Source: Micrasema longulum
Lineage: Eukaryota; Arthropoda; Insecta; Trichoptera; Brachycentridae
DNA: 64,000 nucleotides
Direction: 5' to 3'
NCBI GenBank assembly: GCA_022494885.1
Contig: JAGVSM010000470.1
Span: 150,443-214,442, forward strand
Under the pieces are notes generated by a model. That model searched no databases. It had not been told where the DNA came from and saw only the letters and a list, made by a program, of their open reading frames with translations. Numbering within the stretch: the stretch's first letter is position 1; every line of letters begins with the position of its first letter. Below are positions 43,955 through 54,795 of the stretch, in pieces. The position numbers were made by a program, and so were the translations under genes.

Positions 43955-44060
43955 GAAGAAAACAGTTATGTGTGTGAAATAGAACCAAAACCCTGGACGA
44001 GAGTTTTTAACTTAAAGGCTACTCTCAATCGAGTGGAGATAAATCTGCCTCGCAATCGCA
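43955..44060 (+). mobile_element. SINE family C 5' module, isolated
   Basis: GTGTGAAATAGAACCAAAAC, CCTGGACGAGAGTTTTTAAC, GGCTACTCTCAATCGAGTGG, AGATAAATCTGCCTCG match the module upstream of the tRNA-like head at 13912-14033. The head does not follow. It is adjacent to the LINE at 43576. Confidence 0.7.
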
Positions 44061-44761
44061 AACGCTATCTTCATCGGTAAACATCGAGAAGTGAAAACGA
44101 TAATGGACGAAAATAGTATATTTGTATGCAAAATTAAAGCATTTTCGTTGATGACCTGTAATTTTAACATGTATAGAAAAAAAATGTATACATATTATAT
44201 TTTTCATACAGAAAACTAAATTTTACTTTTTAGTTAAAATTTAAGATAGTCGTTTCTTTCGCATTGTAATACGAGCTCTGGAAAAGCGCTTTACATTATA
44301 TATTTTTTACACTCAATAATCAAAGAAATAATAGTGATTCATTAATTTTTATTAAAATAAAATACTGTGCCTCAAAGAGTTAAGGTATAACTTATTTAAT
44401 AGTATGTGCTACAACAACACTAACCAAATTTTTCAATTAGTGAAAATATTTAAATAATCATTTAATTGATTTGTGAAAGCGTAAATGAGCATTATAAAAT
44501 TAACAAGTTAGTTCCGATAGTAAATAACATCTAGTTTAAAATCATTATTGGAAGGTAAGATCTAGATCATAAAATTCGTTACGCAAAGCTCGCTATTGGA
44601 AAATAATTACGAATAGACTAATTTACTTAAATTACAAACAACGCGAAGAAAATAACTTACAGCAAACTAAAAAGTGAACAGAACCATAAAAAAATTATAT
44701 TATCTAAGTACATACATGGAAAATAAACTTAATTAGACTTAATTTTTAAACTTAACTTAAA
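44061..44761. other. No gene recognised
   Basis: AT-rich DNA without a motif. Confidence 0.4.
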
Positions 44762-45385
44762 AAATCAGATCTCGGAAATACAAGTTCTTCAGAACAGAGC
44801 TCTGAGAAACATTCCTGGACTGAAATGGGATTCCCATGTCAAGGATATCTACCGACAGATAGAAATACTTCCTTTCAAAGTGATGCCACTGCATGACATA
44901 ACCAATACTATTTTGAATTTTATAAACTTTTCTGCTGACACAAATTTAAAATACACATTTGGTCATGATATTCACAACTACATTATCCGTTACTCAGGGA
45001 ATCTTCATGTATCTAAGTTTCGCTTAACGAAGTTCGGCAGAAGGTCTCTGGAAAATATTGGCCATTCCGAATTTAATAAACTACCCGATGAGCTAAAACA
45101 CGAAAAGTCGAATAGCAAATCCAAAAGTGTCGCAATAAAAAAATATTACTTAAATCTTTTTGATAGTGATAGTTATTAATTCAATTCATATAGATGGTGT
45201 ATAGTACTGTGTTTTATGTTTCTTATGTTATGTTTTCTTACTATTTCGGATGTATTAACTATGTATGATATTATGTATTGTCACAAAAATGTTTTCTTAA
45301 TATGGACGGTCCCAAATGAGTTTTTTTTTTACTCCTGGGAGATATGTACTATATTTATTATGTTTTATTAAAAATAAAAAAATAA
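44762..45385 (+). pseudogene. LINE ORF2 C-terminus with intact 3' end
   Basis: The frame reads EIQVLQNRALRNIPGLKWDS, HVKDIYRQIEILPFKVMPLH, then FGRRSLENIGHSEFNKLPDE, LKHEK, ending at a stop at 45177-45179. The LQN.ALR...L block followed by FN.LP.ELK is the post-RT carboxy end of several insect LINEs. From 44760 there is no stop for about 139 codons, so this is a fairly young 5' truncation. The 3' untranslated part runs to the A-rich end near 45385. Its family tail recurs at 43490. Confidence 0.78.
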
Positions 45386-45430
45386 AGTTAAAATATGATA
45401 CGTCAAATTATAAGTTATTTTTACATGCTT

Positions 45431-45786
45431 TTTCGGGACCATACCGCGAAACTTCAAAAGAACATTTTTATGATGAAAGTACTTTTTGAAAAATCACAAT
45501 AATTTTTGTAACACTTTTTATTTTAAAAAAAATTGAGATTAAAAACGCATTTGACCGACAAAGCGATACGCACTGGACGCGGACTAGGGAAGTGGCTGGG
45601 CGGGGAGGAATAGGGATTTGTGAAAGGGATGCTATCCCGACACATTGAGGATTGTCTTCATTATTATTAAAATAATAAATATTTTACACAAAAATGAGTT
45701 CAAGAAAAATAATATTTAAGAGTATTTATAAAATTCACAATGAGAAACGTTCCTCTGAAGTTTTGCGGTCTGGCCTGAAACACTGA
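45431..45786. mobile_element. TIR element, family G, copy 2
   Basis: TTTCGGGACCATACCGCGAA ... AAGAACATTTTTATGATG at the left is mirrored at the right by AATGAGAAACGTTCCTCTGA, AGTTTTGCGGTCTGGCCTGA, AACACTG. The interior (GACCGACAAAGCGATACGC, then a G-rich stretch at 45587-45615) is the reverse complement of the 24658 copy. The left terminus is more decayed than the right. Confidence 0.8.
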
Positions 45787-46234
45787 GAAAAATCAAAAGA
45801 ACGATATACATTAAACATATTAAAATATAATAAAAAAAGACATATAAGAGAGAAAGTTTAATTGGACTAGGTAGGAATGGAAGTGGAAATCATAACCTAA
45901 TTAAGATAATTGTTATTTAAGGGTTTCTAAAATTATATTCCATGTTTACAAATATTCACTCTGTACTGACTTCTATACCTAGCTATCATTTCTATTCTAG
46001 GATGGTTTAGAGTAAAAAAAAAAACAAAAAAACACTATTTGGCTGTGTATTTATATTTGATTTAAATGGTTCGAGTTTGTAAGCATGACGAAGTAGTTAT
46101 TAAGATTTGAAAGGAGCGAACATTATAATGGGCAAAATAATTTTATTCAAAACTCTTGATGGAAAAACAAAGTGATAAACATTGGATTGTATTATACTTT
46201 CATGTAAGAATGAATAAATTTGAGATGGGGGCTT
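45787..46234. other. No gene recognised
   Basis: AT-rich DNA without a motif. Confidence 0.4.
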
Positions 46235-46305
46235 ACTTCCACTTATTTTTTATTTGGCTAATAAACGCTTTCACCCATTGACGGCATCTTTGCTAGTAGG
46301 TGACG
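46235..46305 (-). mobile_element. Hammerhead-like Penelope-type motif, degenerate
   Basis: On the minus strand: AGCAAAGATGCCGTCAATGG, GTGAAAGCGTTTATTAGCC, AAATAAAAAATAAGTGGAAG. The order and the AAATAAGTGGAAGT end are those of 26455. CTGAAGA has become GCAAAGA, so it is not expected to cleave. Confidence 0.5.
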
Positions 46306-46529
46306 AAGTTCTTTTTGTTGCTTGAAGCATAAGATAAACATTTATTTTAATTTTATTTTTATCAGACATGGAAAAGAGTAAAAAATAACTAATTGTTTTG
46401 TGTTGGCGAAGATGTATTGAAACTTGTTATGTTACCTTAGTAGGTATCCAATTTGTTTTTATAAACATTTTAAAATTTAGCGCACTCTTTAAGTCCGGCG
46501 TCGTTCAAAAAAACATTTTTTAATAAATA
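46306..46529. other. No gene recognised
   Basis: AT-rich filler between two hammerhead-like motifs. Confidence 0.4.
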
Positions 46530-46612
46530 ACAAGTAGACGTTTTTATCCGCTTAGTTTGATACGCCAATAACCGGTTTCATCGCTCTCGCAACATCTTCA
46601 GACTGATCAAGC
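46530..46612 (-). ncRNA. Best hammerhead-like motif of the window
   Basis: On the minus strand: TGATCAGTCTGAAGATGTTG, CGAGAGCGATGAAACCGGTT, ATTGGCGTATC. CTGAAGA is exact for the CUGANGA core and GAAA is present. The middle stem TTGC/GCGA has loop GAGA. ACC/GGT can form a third stem with zero loop (a form that needs a dimer). TCAGT can pair with ATTGG after the U to close the first stem (5 pairs, two G-U). The middle stem is offset from the core by two and one unpaired bases, which is atypical. Self-cleavage is a hypothesis. Confidence 0.45.
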
Positions 46613-47059
46613 GTTTAAGAAAGATTAAAAATACATTCTGAAAAACACCCGTGGATAAAAAGTAGACCTTTTAATATATCGTTAATTGTTTATTTAACAT
46701 AATACTTTGCATGTTTTGATTTTGATTAGATACCGTTTTTAGACATATTTATTTTAAAAAAAAAATGTTTTGTAATTTATATTCATGTTTTTAATTTTAT
46801 AATTATTGATATACCGTGCAGTTTATGTTTGAGTTTAATTTTTTTAGAATCTTTAGTATTGATTTTAATTGTTTTAGCATCATTAAATGAAAAAAACACA
46901 TGTGACAAAAAAAATCCTGCATAAACACAGGAAATGCCTCGCTAGACGGGACCTGAAACAAAGTACCTCAGTACTTTGTAAAAAAGTGAATTAAATAAAT
47001 AAGATAATTTAAAGTTCTTAAAAATCATACCAGTTTAATTCTTAACATCGTCATCATCA
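46613..47059. other. No gene recognised
   Basis: AT-rich; nothing recognised. Confidence 0.4.
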
Positions 47060-47335
47060 TCATTTCCCTATCCTGCATAGGGCACTGAATTAGTACTAAA
47101 ATTGCAGCGTATCTAAGGCTTCAGGTGTCCCGCCAGAAATTACAAAACAATGAGAGTAGAACCATTGAAATCAATATTTCACGCCCACCCTACGGAAATC
47201 GAGGGCCTCAAACATTGTAGATGAACCACAATACTAGGCGGACTTATCTCCCTTCGATTTCAGATTTTTTTCCTGACAGTAGCCATCGAATCGAAAGCCA
47301 CTATCTCACACCTTTATTCTTCATCCGTCCAGATA
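47060..47335 (-). mobile_element. SINE family C with 5' module
   Basis: CCCTATCCTGCATAGGGCAC, TAAAATTGCAGCGTATC, GGCTTCAGGTGTCCCGCCAG and the damaged head (CGGAAATCGAGGGCCTC, GATGAACCACAATACTAGG) are followed at 47241-47335 by CTTATCTCCCTTCGATTTC, CTGACAGTAGCCATCGAATC and GAAAGCCAC. It has the same module order as the 13683 copy, which supports a composite family. The B box is mutated. Confidence 0.78.
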
Positions 47336-48401
47336 CAGAAAAACACACAATTAAATTTATATTTTTCATTAAATTCTTATGTTTAAAAAAAACTGTACGA
47401 GAGATAAAAGTAAAATAGGTCGCTTAATTATAAATTTGACGCACAAGTTTATATCCCGAAGGTACTATAAAATAGGAGTGCCAAATCTTCGCTTTGTGAT
47501 TGCTCAGCAGGCCATAAATTATAGTTATTAGACATCATAACAATGTTGTTGTTTGAAGAAAATAAAAGTAGATCGATTTAGAAACCTATTTCAGAAAATC
47601 AAAGCATCAAATATTTACAAGTGCATATTATATAGAAAACATAATGGCATTGTCGGACATGCAATCAGTTTTCAGATAGTTAAAGACACAATATAATAAT
47701 CCATTCGACATTAATGTATGAATAGACATAACATTTACTTACACGTCGTGCCTTGCTTTCATTTTTTCTGGAACCTCCCAATGAGGAAAATGTCGTTAGG
47801 TCCATGGGAAAATTTTGAATCTTTAATTTTTGTCAAAAATGTGTTTTTAATTAAGAACAATATGAAAATATACAAAGGCATGTCATGTCAATTTTTCCAA
47901 TTTATCAACAATATATTTCTGTCCTATAAAGTTCATTTATTCTGAATTAGCGATTCGACCTGTGGACCTTATATATACACATATATATACTGTGGGATGT
48001 ATTATAATTATACGTATAATGCTTCGTATTACGATACCAATTCACATACCTAAAACAAATGTCATAAATTTACAAAGATTAATCTTTTTTTCTACCACAA
48101 TTTAATTGCAAGCTATAGAAACTTAAGCACCCGAAAATCAGAAGTGCCGCTTAAAAAAATATAATACTATGCATGCTATAGAAACTAGAGTCTAATTTTG
48201 TTAGAGAAATAGATAGATACCTATTTTAGCTTCTGTGTTGTTCTGATTTTATAGAATACGTCTCCTTTTCATTTAATTCAACCAAAAATCGTCACATGAA
48301 CCGAAAATCTTAAACATTTTATATAAAAAAAACAAGTCATGAATATTTGAAAGCCATTTTGCCAAAAACTGTTTAAATTTCTGGCTCTCGACATCTCGTA
48401 T
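47336..48401. other. No gene recognised
   Basis: AT-rich; a 75-codon frame at 47718-47945 has no known domain. Confidence 0.4.
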
Positions 48402-49039
48402 ATTTATTTATTTATTTATTTATTTATTTACGGACAAAGTCCATTATAAACATTACAATTAAAAGAAATTTTACAAAGGAATAAAAAAATATAAGGAACA
48501 GAAATAAGCAGCAAAGACAGATGATAGATTTTTTAGATTAAGTAAAAAGCATAGGCTAACCATACAGATTCTTTAGCTGATTTGTAAAGAAAGACATCCT
48601 TACACCATAATAATCAAGATCTTGATGATCGTTCACCCGCCTGATCATTCTGGGCAAAGGCGACTGTGCACCATAATTGGTCCTGTAGTGACCGAGGAAA
48701 AGCATTTCATTATTTCTTAGTCTACGGGTGGGAACGTTAAAAGAATCTTTTGCAAAATTTCAGGGGCATCAATGAGACAGTTCATAATTTTATACATGCA
48801 GATTATATCTGCAATGCATCTGCGTTTTTCAAGACTTGATATGCTTAAAACCTCTCCATATCAGAATATGAATAGTCTCCTCTTTCCAATCCCATCTTCC
48901 ATGCAATTTTTCTTATAAAACGATGTTGAACTGATTCAAGGCGCTTGATATGAACAGCATAATGAGGGGACCAGATTACAGATGCATATTCAAGAATAGG
49001 GCGAACTAAAGAGCAATAAAGTGTTTTAAGTGTATACAA
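48402..49039 (-). pseudogene. LINE RT C-terminus with (TAAA)n tail
   Basis: From 49039: YTLKTLYCSLVRPILEYASV, IWSPHYAVHIKRLESVQHRF, IRKIAWKMG (the conserved LVR.ILEYASVIWSP block). After a shift it reads LSISSLEKRRCIADIICMYK, IMNCLIDAPEILQKI. After another shift it reads NVPTRRLRNNEMLFLGHYRT, NYGAQSPLPRMIRRVND, DLDYYGVRMSFFTNQLKNLY and a stop at 48556-48558. The order is Jockey/CR1-like. The 3' untranslated part ends in a TTTA microsatellite at 48402-48430. A tail of the same style is at 33226. Confidence 0.84.
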
Positions 49040-49329
49040 TAATAATTACTTTGATAATTACTTTGTACTATTTTTATGATTACAATTAAATAATTACTGA
49101 TTGCTTGTATTTTTACTATAAAAATACACTGAAAATCATTATTAGAGGAATCGTAAATAAAAATATTTTGACAAAATTTATTACTAAGTGGCCACCGGAC
49201 TGGACTGGGTGGGAATTTAATTTTTTAAATCTTAAAAGTATCCTTGAAGCTTCTAGTCCTGAATTGTCTGCATATTATCACGTTGAATTTATGTTTTAAA
49301 TGCTTAATTCATGTCTCAGAATATGTAAT
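49040..49329. other. No gene recognised
   Basis: AT-rich; a 64-codon frame is unrecognised. Confidence 0.4.
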
Positions 49330-49428
49330 ATAACTTTTTTTTAAATAAATATTTGCGTTCATTTACCTAAATATTTAATTTTGAGGGCCATTTTCAACGA
49401 GTTGTAAATAACTCACTATTAGAAAATG
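49330..49428 (-). mobile_element. SINE family A, 3' half only
   Basis: On the minus strand: CATTTTCTAATAGTGAGTTA, TTTACAACTCGTTGAAAATG, GCCCTCAAAATTAAATATTT, AGGTAAATGAACGCAAATAT, TTATTTAAA. The tRNA head is missing, as expected for a 5' truncation. Confidence 0.8.
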
Positions 49429-50340
49429 GAATAGAGTGGAACTTCGAGGAATATTACGCATGTTTTTCGTATTATACATACATGATTTAATTAAAATATT
49501 TTTTTATGATCGGGCAGCAAAGATGACTTTAGAAGAAAAAAATATTGAAGTACTTAAAAAAAAAACAACACAATCTCGAAAGAATAACACTAAAGAATAA
49601 TAGATACAACGTAAGGATAGGTGTATGTATTATAGTTGCCGACACGTCAGAAATTGCACTTTATAACAAACCGCACACCGGGCATAGCGAATCACGGACA
49701 GGCATCGCATTCAACCGTTAAAATATACAATAACCAATAAGCCAGAATCTGCCGTGAAACCGATGACCGGGCAATCGCCGTTACAGGCCTTTACGCCTTT
49801 ACGCCTTTACACCTCAACACCTCCTCGCGGGTTACCTGTTATACCATCACTGTCTACTTTGAAAACTGGATTCAATAAATTTCTCATAATATGCACATAA
49901 ATATTGTTTAAATGTATTTTAGTGCCAGCAGTGTGAATGCCAACCGCATTTCTTGAAAGCTTCTTCGCATTTAATTGTCAACATACATTTGATCAAGTAC
50001 AAATTGCAAAAGTGGTATATTAAAAAAAAAAACATTTTACTGATTGAAATGGATTCTCGTAAATAAATAAATGAATATTATCGGTTTTACACATTTTTCT
50101 CATCAAACGTTTTCTGGTAAAATTCAGATATTTTATTAAGAAAATTCTTGTGTTGTCTATTTCATTGGCACATTTGTTATTTAAAGATTTATTTTCTTGT
50201 AATATTTCTTTGTATTAGTTGTGAATCAAGCTACAGATTTTTTTATTTTTATAGTACACCATCATTTGGTTTCGTAGATCAAAAGGTTTATCTTATTTAT
50301 AATAATAAATAATATTTAAAAATAGAATTTAAAGAATAGA
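49429..50340. other. No gene; short tandem at 49787-49812
   Basis: Three CCTTTACG-like units stand at 49787-49812 in a GC-richer patch (49640-49850). Otherwise it is AT-rich without a motif. Confidence 0.45.
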
Positions 50341-50735
50341 ACGCGACATCTCTCTTATCTTTGCATACAGCTCTCGATTCTTCCACATTCATACATCTTC
50401 TTATACACGCGCGCCGATTACTCCGACTTTTAAAATGTCCATTCTTCAAGTATTTATATAGTCATGCCATGTTTTTCTCGGTCTTCCTCTATTTCTGTAT
50501 CCATCAACATTCGCAATCTAAATATTTTTAGCCGTTCTTTCGCTGTCCATTCGCTTTACATGTCCAAACCAACGCAGACCGCCTTTCTTGATTTTGTCGA
50601 TAGTACTTTCTCGCCTTACATAATGTATGGATCTCAACAATTGTGCATCTATCGTACATAGTTTTACAACACATTCGCCTGAGAGATGGCATTTCGACAG
50701 ATTTCCGCCTACTTTCATCCCTGTTTTTCTTGTTT
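50341..50735 (-). pseudogene. RTE-type LINE C-terminus, same family as 4.5 kb
   Basis: From 50735: NRDESRRKSVEMPSLRRMCC, KTMYDRCTIVEIHTLCKARK-like wording; then in frame KIKKGGLRWFGHVKRMDSER, TAKNI; then after stops RSNRRACIRRCMNVEESRAV, CKDKR. The RWFGH tryptophan is retained here, unlike the 4533 copy. At least two frame changes and stops break it. Confidence 0.78.
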
Positions 50736-50804
50736 ATTATTTATTCAAAATTACACTCGTTTAAAATTTAATGAATTTATTAAGGCTTTTAAGGCTGTGC
50801 CCCT
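50736..50804. other. Junction between two LINE remnants
   Basis: Filler of about 70 bases between two minus-strand LINE remnants. No motif. Confidence 0.4.
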
Positions 50805-51305
50805 CTGTTTCATTTCATTTCATTTATTTTATTCAGATATTTAGAACATTACAGAAAAAGACCCAATTCATTCTAAATACAATAATAAATCACAAATTAC
50901 AGTAGATAATTATGTTATTAAAATAATATAACAAAATGTAAAAGAAAAATTAAATGTTAGAAAGTGCTTTCCTAAGGGAAGGCCCACTGTCATGAAATAT
51001 GTCGACATCCGAGGCGATGCGATTAAGTAGCAAGATTGCCCTACCAACCGGCATAACCATTGGCAGGTTGGTTCTGCATCGCGGTAGGTAAAACAATCGA
51101 TGCTGTCTTTGTCGAAGATAGTTATCAGGTACGAACAGACCTTCATCCATCAGAATTTTTGAGTTATGTATGCGACCACCGATCACCTGGAAAAAGTGAA
51201 CACCCAAATGAACGTCCCTCCTCCTCCATAATGACTGATAGCCTAGCATTCCCAGTAAAAAGTCAGTTGGGAAGAGCCAAGGATAATATCCACACTCTTT
51301 AAGGT
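50805..51305 (-). pseudogene. Jockey/CR1-type LINE C-terminus, open frame
   Basis: From 51305: ECGYYPWLFPTDFLLGMLGY, QSLWRRRDVHLGVHFFQVIG, GRIHN, LFVPDNYLRQRQHRLFYLPR, CRTNLPMVMPVGRAILLLNR, IASDVDIFHDSGPSLRKAL, with a stop near 50950. This copy has no internal frameshift over about 117 codons, so it is the youngest of the four of its kind. The 3' end is AATAAAATAAATGAAATGAA near 50805. It is 5'-truncated at the same YPWLFPT region as the 43576 copy. Confidence 0.85.
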
Positions 51306-52290
51306 TGGGACCAGAGCGCTATTATTTAACTGGAAAATGGAAATACTTCACTAGGTATTCCCATTCAGCGAGGGGTCCGACAGGGTTGTGTTATCTCGCC
51401 TACTTTGTTAAACCTGTACTCTCACTTGGTCTTTAAAGAAGCGCTGATTGGTACAAATCTCAGTGTGAAGGTAAACGTTGTACCCATCAATAATATTAGA
51501 TATGTAGATGACACCGTTCTAATTGCAGACAATATACAAGAACTTCTTGATAAGATTTGAACGTTTTGGTTTAAATATTAATGAAAACAAAATGTAACTT
51601 ATGGTTTTAAGCCGAAAGAGTCATTTAAATGTAAATCTCCAGCTTAATGGTGTCAATATGAAGAGAGTGAAACAGTTCAGGTACTTAGGCAGTATCATCA
51701 CTGAAAATCTAGACCGCGACATTGAGATAAAATGCAGAATAGAAGCAACCCGAACAGGATTTAACCAAATCAAAAATCTTCTTTGTGACGATAATATATA
51801 AACCTAAGCTGAGACAACAAATGGTCAAATGTTAAATATGGTCTGTCTGACTGTACGGTGTAGAGGCGTGGACTCTTAAAGTTAATATTATAAAGCGCCT
51901 TGAAGCATTTGAAATGTGGATCCACCGTAGAATGTAAGGAATATCTTGGACCGATATGATAACCAACAATGAAGTATTACGCAGAGCCAATACTAATAGA
52001 GTACTATTTACCACTGTTAAGCTCCGTAAAATTTCATATTTTGACCATGTGTCTGAGAGGTGATAAATATGCTTCAGCTTGTCACGAAGGGGAAGATCGA
52101 GGGATGTAGAGGGGTCGGAAGAAAATAGCTTTCCTGGCTTCGAAACATCCGAGCATGGACCAGGATTCGAACTATGGAGGAGCTGTTTCGCACTGCTCAG
52201 GATGGGGAAGCTTTCTCCCAAGTGGTCGTCAACGTCGGGGGGACCCGACATGACACGTGAAGAGGAAGAAGGCTATGCCCGCGTTAAGCC
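51306..52290 (+). pseudogene. LINE reverse transcriptase, second half, many breaks
   Basis: The frame reads LENGNTSLGIPIQRGVRQGC, VISPTLLNLY (RT motif with RQGC.ISP), then RYVDDTVLIADNIQELLDKI (the YVDD active site). After stops it continues LNVNLQLNGVNMKRVKQFRY, LGSIITENLDRDIEIKCRIE, ATRTGF. Further frames give the C-terminal blocks around LLYGVEAWTLKV, IKRLEAFEMWIHRRM, and a GRKKIAW..NIRAWT..R. MEELFRTAQD-like end near 52220. This is the RT palm-to-C-terminus of an endonuclease-containing LINE, probably RTE-like. Stops and frameshifts are frequent. Confidence 0.8.
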
Positions 52291-52529
52291 ATAATAATTA
52301 GCAAAAAAAAATCCATAGTAAAATTAATTTAATAAAATTATAATGACATGTGATGCAATAGAATAAAAATCCAGAAAAACAAGGTATAAATAATAAAATT
52401 CCAAAGACAATGTACAAAAAACTAAAATATTATTTTTAATATTTTTCTCCGAACAAAAAAAAGACATTCAAATAAAAAATATTTTTTAAATGACATTTTG
52501 ATAAAAACATAAGTAAAACATCTTGGTTT
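52291..52529. other. No gene recognised
   Basis: AT-rich DNA between the LINE and the next motif. Confidence 0.4.
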
Positions 52530-52615
52530 AGTTTCATTATTTTGTTTATTGACCAACGAGTGCTTTTGCCTAAGAAGGCCATCTGCAAGACCTAAGCACA
52601 GGTTTGTACCCTGCA
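52530..52615 (-). mobile_element. Hammerhead-like fold-back core, degenerate
   Basis: On the minus strand: TAGGTCTTGCAGATGGCCTT, CTTAGGCAAAAGCACTCGTT, GGTCAATAAACAAAATAATG, then AAACTAAACCAAG. This matches the core and one arm of the fold-back copies at 15228 and 58887. CTGAAGA is TTGCAGA and GAAA is CAAA here, so it is dead. Confidence 0.6.
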
Positions 52616-54289
52616 AAAATGCAATCGTTTAGTTTATAAATAATTTATTTGACCAATTTGTTGAAAGTGGGTTTTTGTATAAAATATAAACATAAAAACA
52701 GTTAAACTGACGATTCGCAGAATTCAATTAATAAAGGGTTTATACTATAACTAAAGTGTCAATCGATTAAGCGTTGAAAAAAAATAATCAAACCGTCTGA
52801 ACGTCGCAATAATTCTGACCGCACTGTTCCAATAACAAACGACCTCATGGAACTTGGAAGATTTGTTTAAAAAAAACAAAAAAAGGCCAGGTTGTTAAAT
52901 CACTAGTTAAAAATCAAAAGCAATATTTAAAAAATGATTAAATTATATAAATATAGTATACAAATATAATTTATATGTTCTGATAAATGGTTGTAATAAT
53001 GAGGAAATTCCGTACAACGGGATATAGGATATAAAAAATATTTTCCTACGCTCGGTAAAAATCAGAGCGTACGTAAGTTTCTCGAAAATGTGTGAAAAAA
53101 AAAAAACTACATTGAATGACGTCACTAGTTGTCCGAAATTAACCAATGACACGAGTGTTGTGATAAATTTCCGGTTACCGGGAAGCTAATTCATCAATCA
53201 GAACAACTCACCATAGAGACGTCACAGGCGGAGTTATTTCAAAATCACAAAACTTTAAAAAATCATAAGCTGAGAATACGATACATAAAAACATGTTATT
53301 AAAAAAATTGTCTTGGTTTGAGAATTTATTAACTATTAAATTAAAAATAAAAACTACTAAACTTCCTCATTGTGTTAACTCTTGTGTGGGTCTACAGTCT
53401 ACACACAAGAGTCACAAGAATACAAGACTTGAGATCATCTCTCTTAAAAATAATGAAGTCGTATTTTGCTATAACACTTCATAAATTATGCAAAATATAT
53501 TATTTAACAGTATATTAAGGGATATCTCGTTTTCGGCTTATTATTTACTTACTCGACGTTACGGCACTGTTTGCGGAGGGATGATTTTTCAGCACAGTCT
53601 TTTAAGAGTGAACATAATATTTTCAATGACTGGGTAGGTACTTGCAGAGTTTTGGTAGTTTTTTCCAAAGAAATACTCTGTAGCGGAATTATTTATTTAT
53701 TTTGATACCAAAAAAATGAATACCAAAAAAAAACATCTTGTGCAGCCTGTGAATGATCGCCCAAACAACAGACATATCCAATGGACGTTGACGAACAGAA
53801 CGACAAAAAAAAACTAAACATCCAGTAGCCAAATAATCTAATCAAAACAATGGACCCAATCACCGGCCGAAATTACGTACCAGTTGGTATATTAATACTT
53901 TAAAATGCCATTATCCCTCGACATTAGGTATGGTTCGTTGGCGTCGTGAGAAATACCACCGGCTAAATTGGAAGAAGTGAGGAGAGAAGATCTGGACCCG
54001 CATAACAGGGACACGATAAGAAATTTATCGATATTAGTCGATACAGTTAATTTAGAAATTGGAACATTTCGAGGATGCATGAAGTCTACAGTCTTTATAT
54101 ATTTAAAATATTTTTTTAATATGGGTGCAAGATGTTGATTTCAAATTTTACGCTATGCCTAGAATAAAGATTACTCTTTCAAAGCTTAAAAAAAATTGTG
54201 AGAGAAATAATGAGTTGAAAGAATAAAAAGCTTTAAATGCGATTATCTCGAAACTTGTTTTAATGACTTAATGCATTATGTCAGTAAAG
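52616..54289. other. No gene recognised
   Basis: AT-rich, with somewhat richer patches at 53380-53420 (GTGTGGGTCTACAGTCTACA is a small inverted pair) and 53880-54080. Short frames only. Confidence 0.4.
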
Positions 54290-54350
54290 TCGCGATTTGT
54301 TGGTACACGATTACACGCACAAAGTCTCGGGTTCGATTCTCATAATGTTC
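54290..54350 (+). mobile_element. tRNA-like SINE head, degenerate
   Basis: GGTACACGATTACACGCACA, AAGTCTCGGGTTCGATTCTC, ATAATG has a good B box (GGTTCGATTC) and spacing like family C. The body does not follow, so the assignment is tentative. Confidence 0.5.
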
Positions 54351-54650
54351 GATGTGAATATTGACTTATTTGAGTAGAGAGTTTTACAATAATAATAATA
54401 ACATTACATCGATAAACTTCGATGTCTCCACTCTTTTACCGTCCCATTGTTATCGAAGTCTGAGAAGAACTGGAGACGCGCGACCACCGCAGAGGACGGT
54501 GATGATGAAAGGTCAGAAGCGGAACAAAGAGAAAAGGATTATAGAAGAAACACATTGTGCGGAACAGAAGAAAGTAAAAATGATGATAATAAGATATAAA
54601 TCTTATGTTTCATCGGTCAAACAAACAAACAAAATAAACCATCACGCCGC
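54351..54650. other. No recognised gene
   Basis: A 143-codon frame (54361-54792) is the longest in the window. Its second half is antisense to the RTE scrap downstream, and its first half has no recognised domain, so I do not call it a gene. Confidence 0.4.
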
Positions 54651-54795
54651 TTCCCCGCAGAGACAGGCAAAGAGGATAGAACGTCATATCACCGTGTCTT
54701 TGCATACAACCCTCGCTTCCTCTACATTCATACATATTATCATGCACGCGCGGCGATTACTGCAACTTTTGACATGTCCGCCAAGAAGTTGAGAT
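54651..54795 (-). pseudogene. RTE-type LINE extreme C-terminus
   Basis: From 54795: KSCSNRRACMIICMNVEEAR, VVCKDTVI and a stop, then TCTTTGCCTGTCTCTGCGG and GGAAGCGGCGTGATGG. This is the last part of the RTE family of 4533 and 50341, including the 3' end seen at 4990-5037. Very short. Confidence 0.72.

Noticed and set aside
51832..52251. 139-codon open frame on the minus strand
   Set aside because: It is antisense to a LINE remnant whose sense translation shows RT-family blocks.
54361..54792. 143-codon open frame, the longest in the window
   Set aside because: Its second half overlaps an RTE end in antisense, and the first half has asparagine/lysine runs without a known domain.
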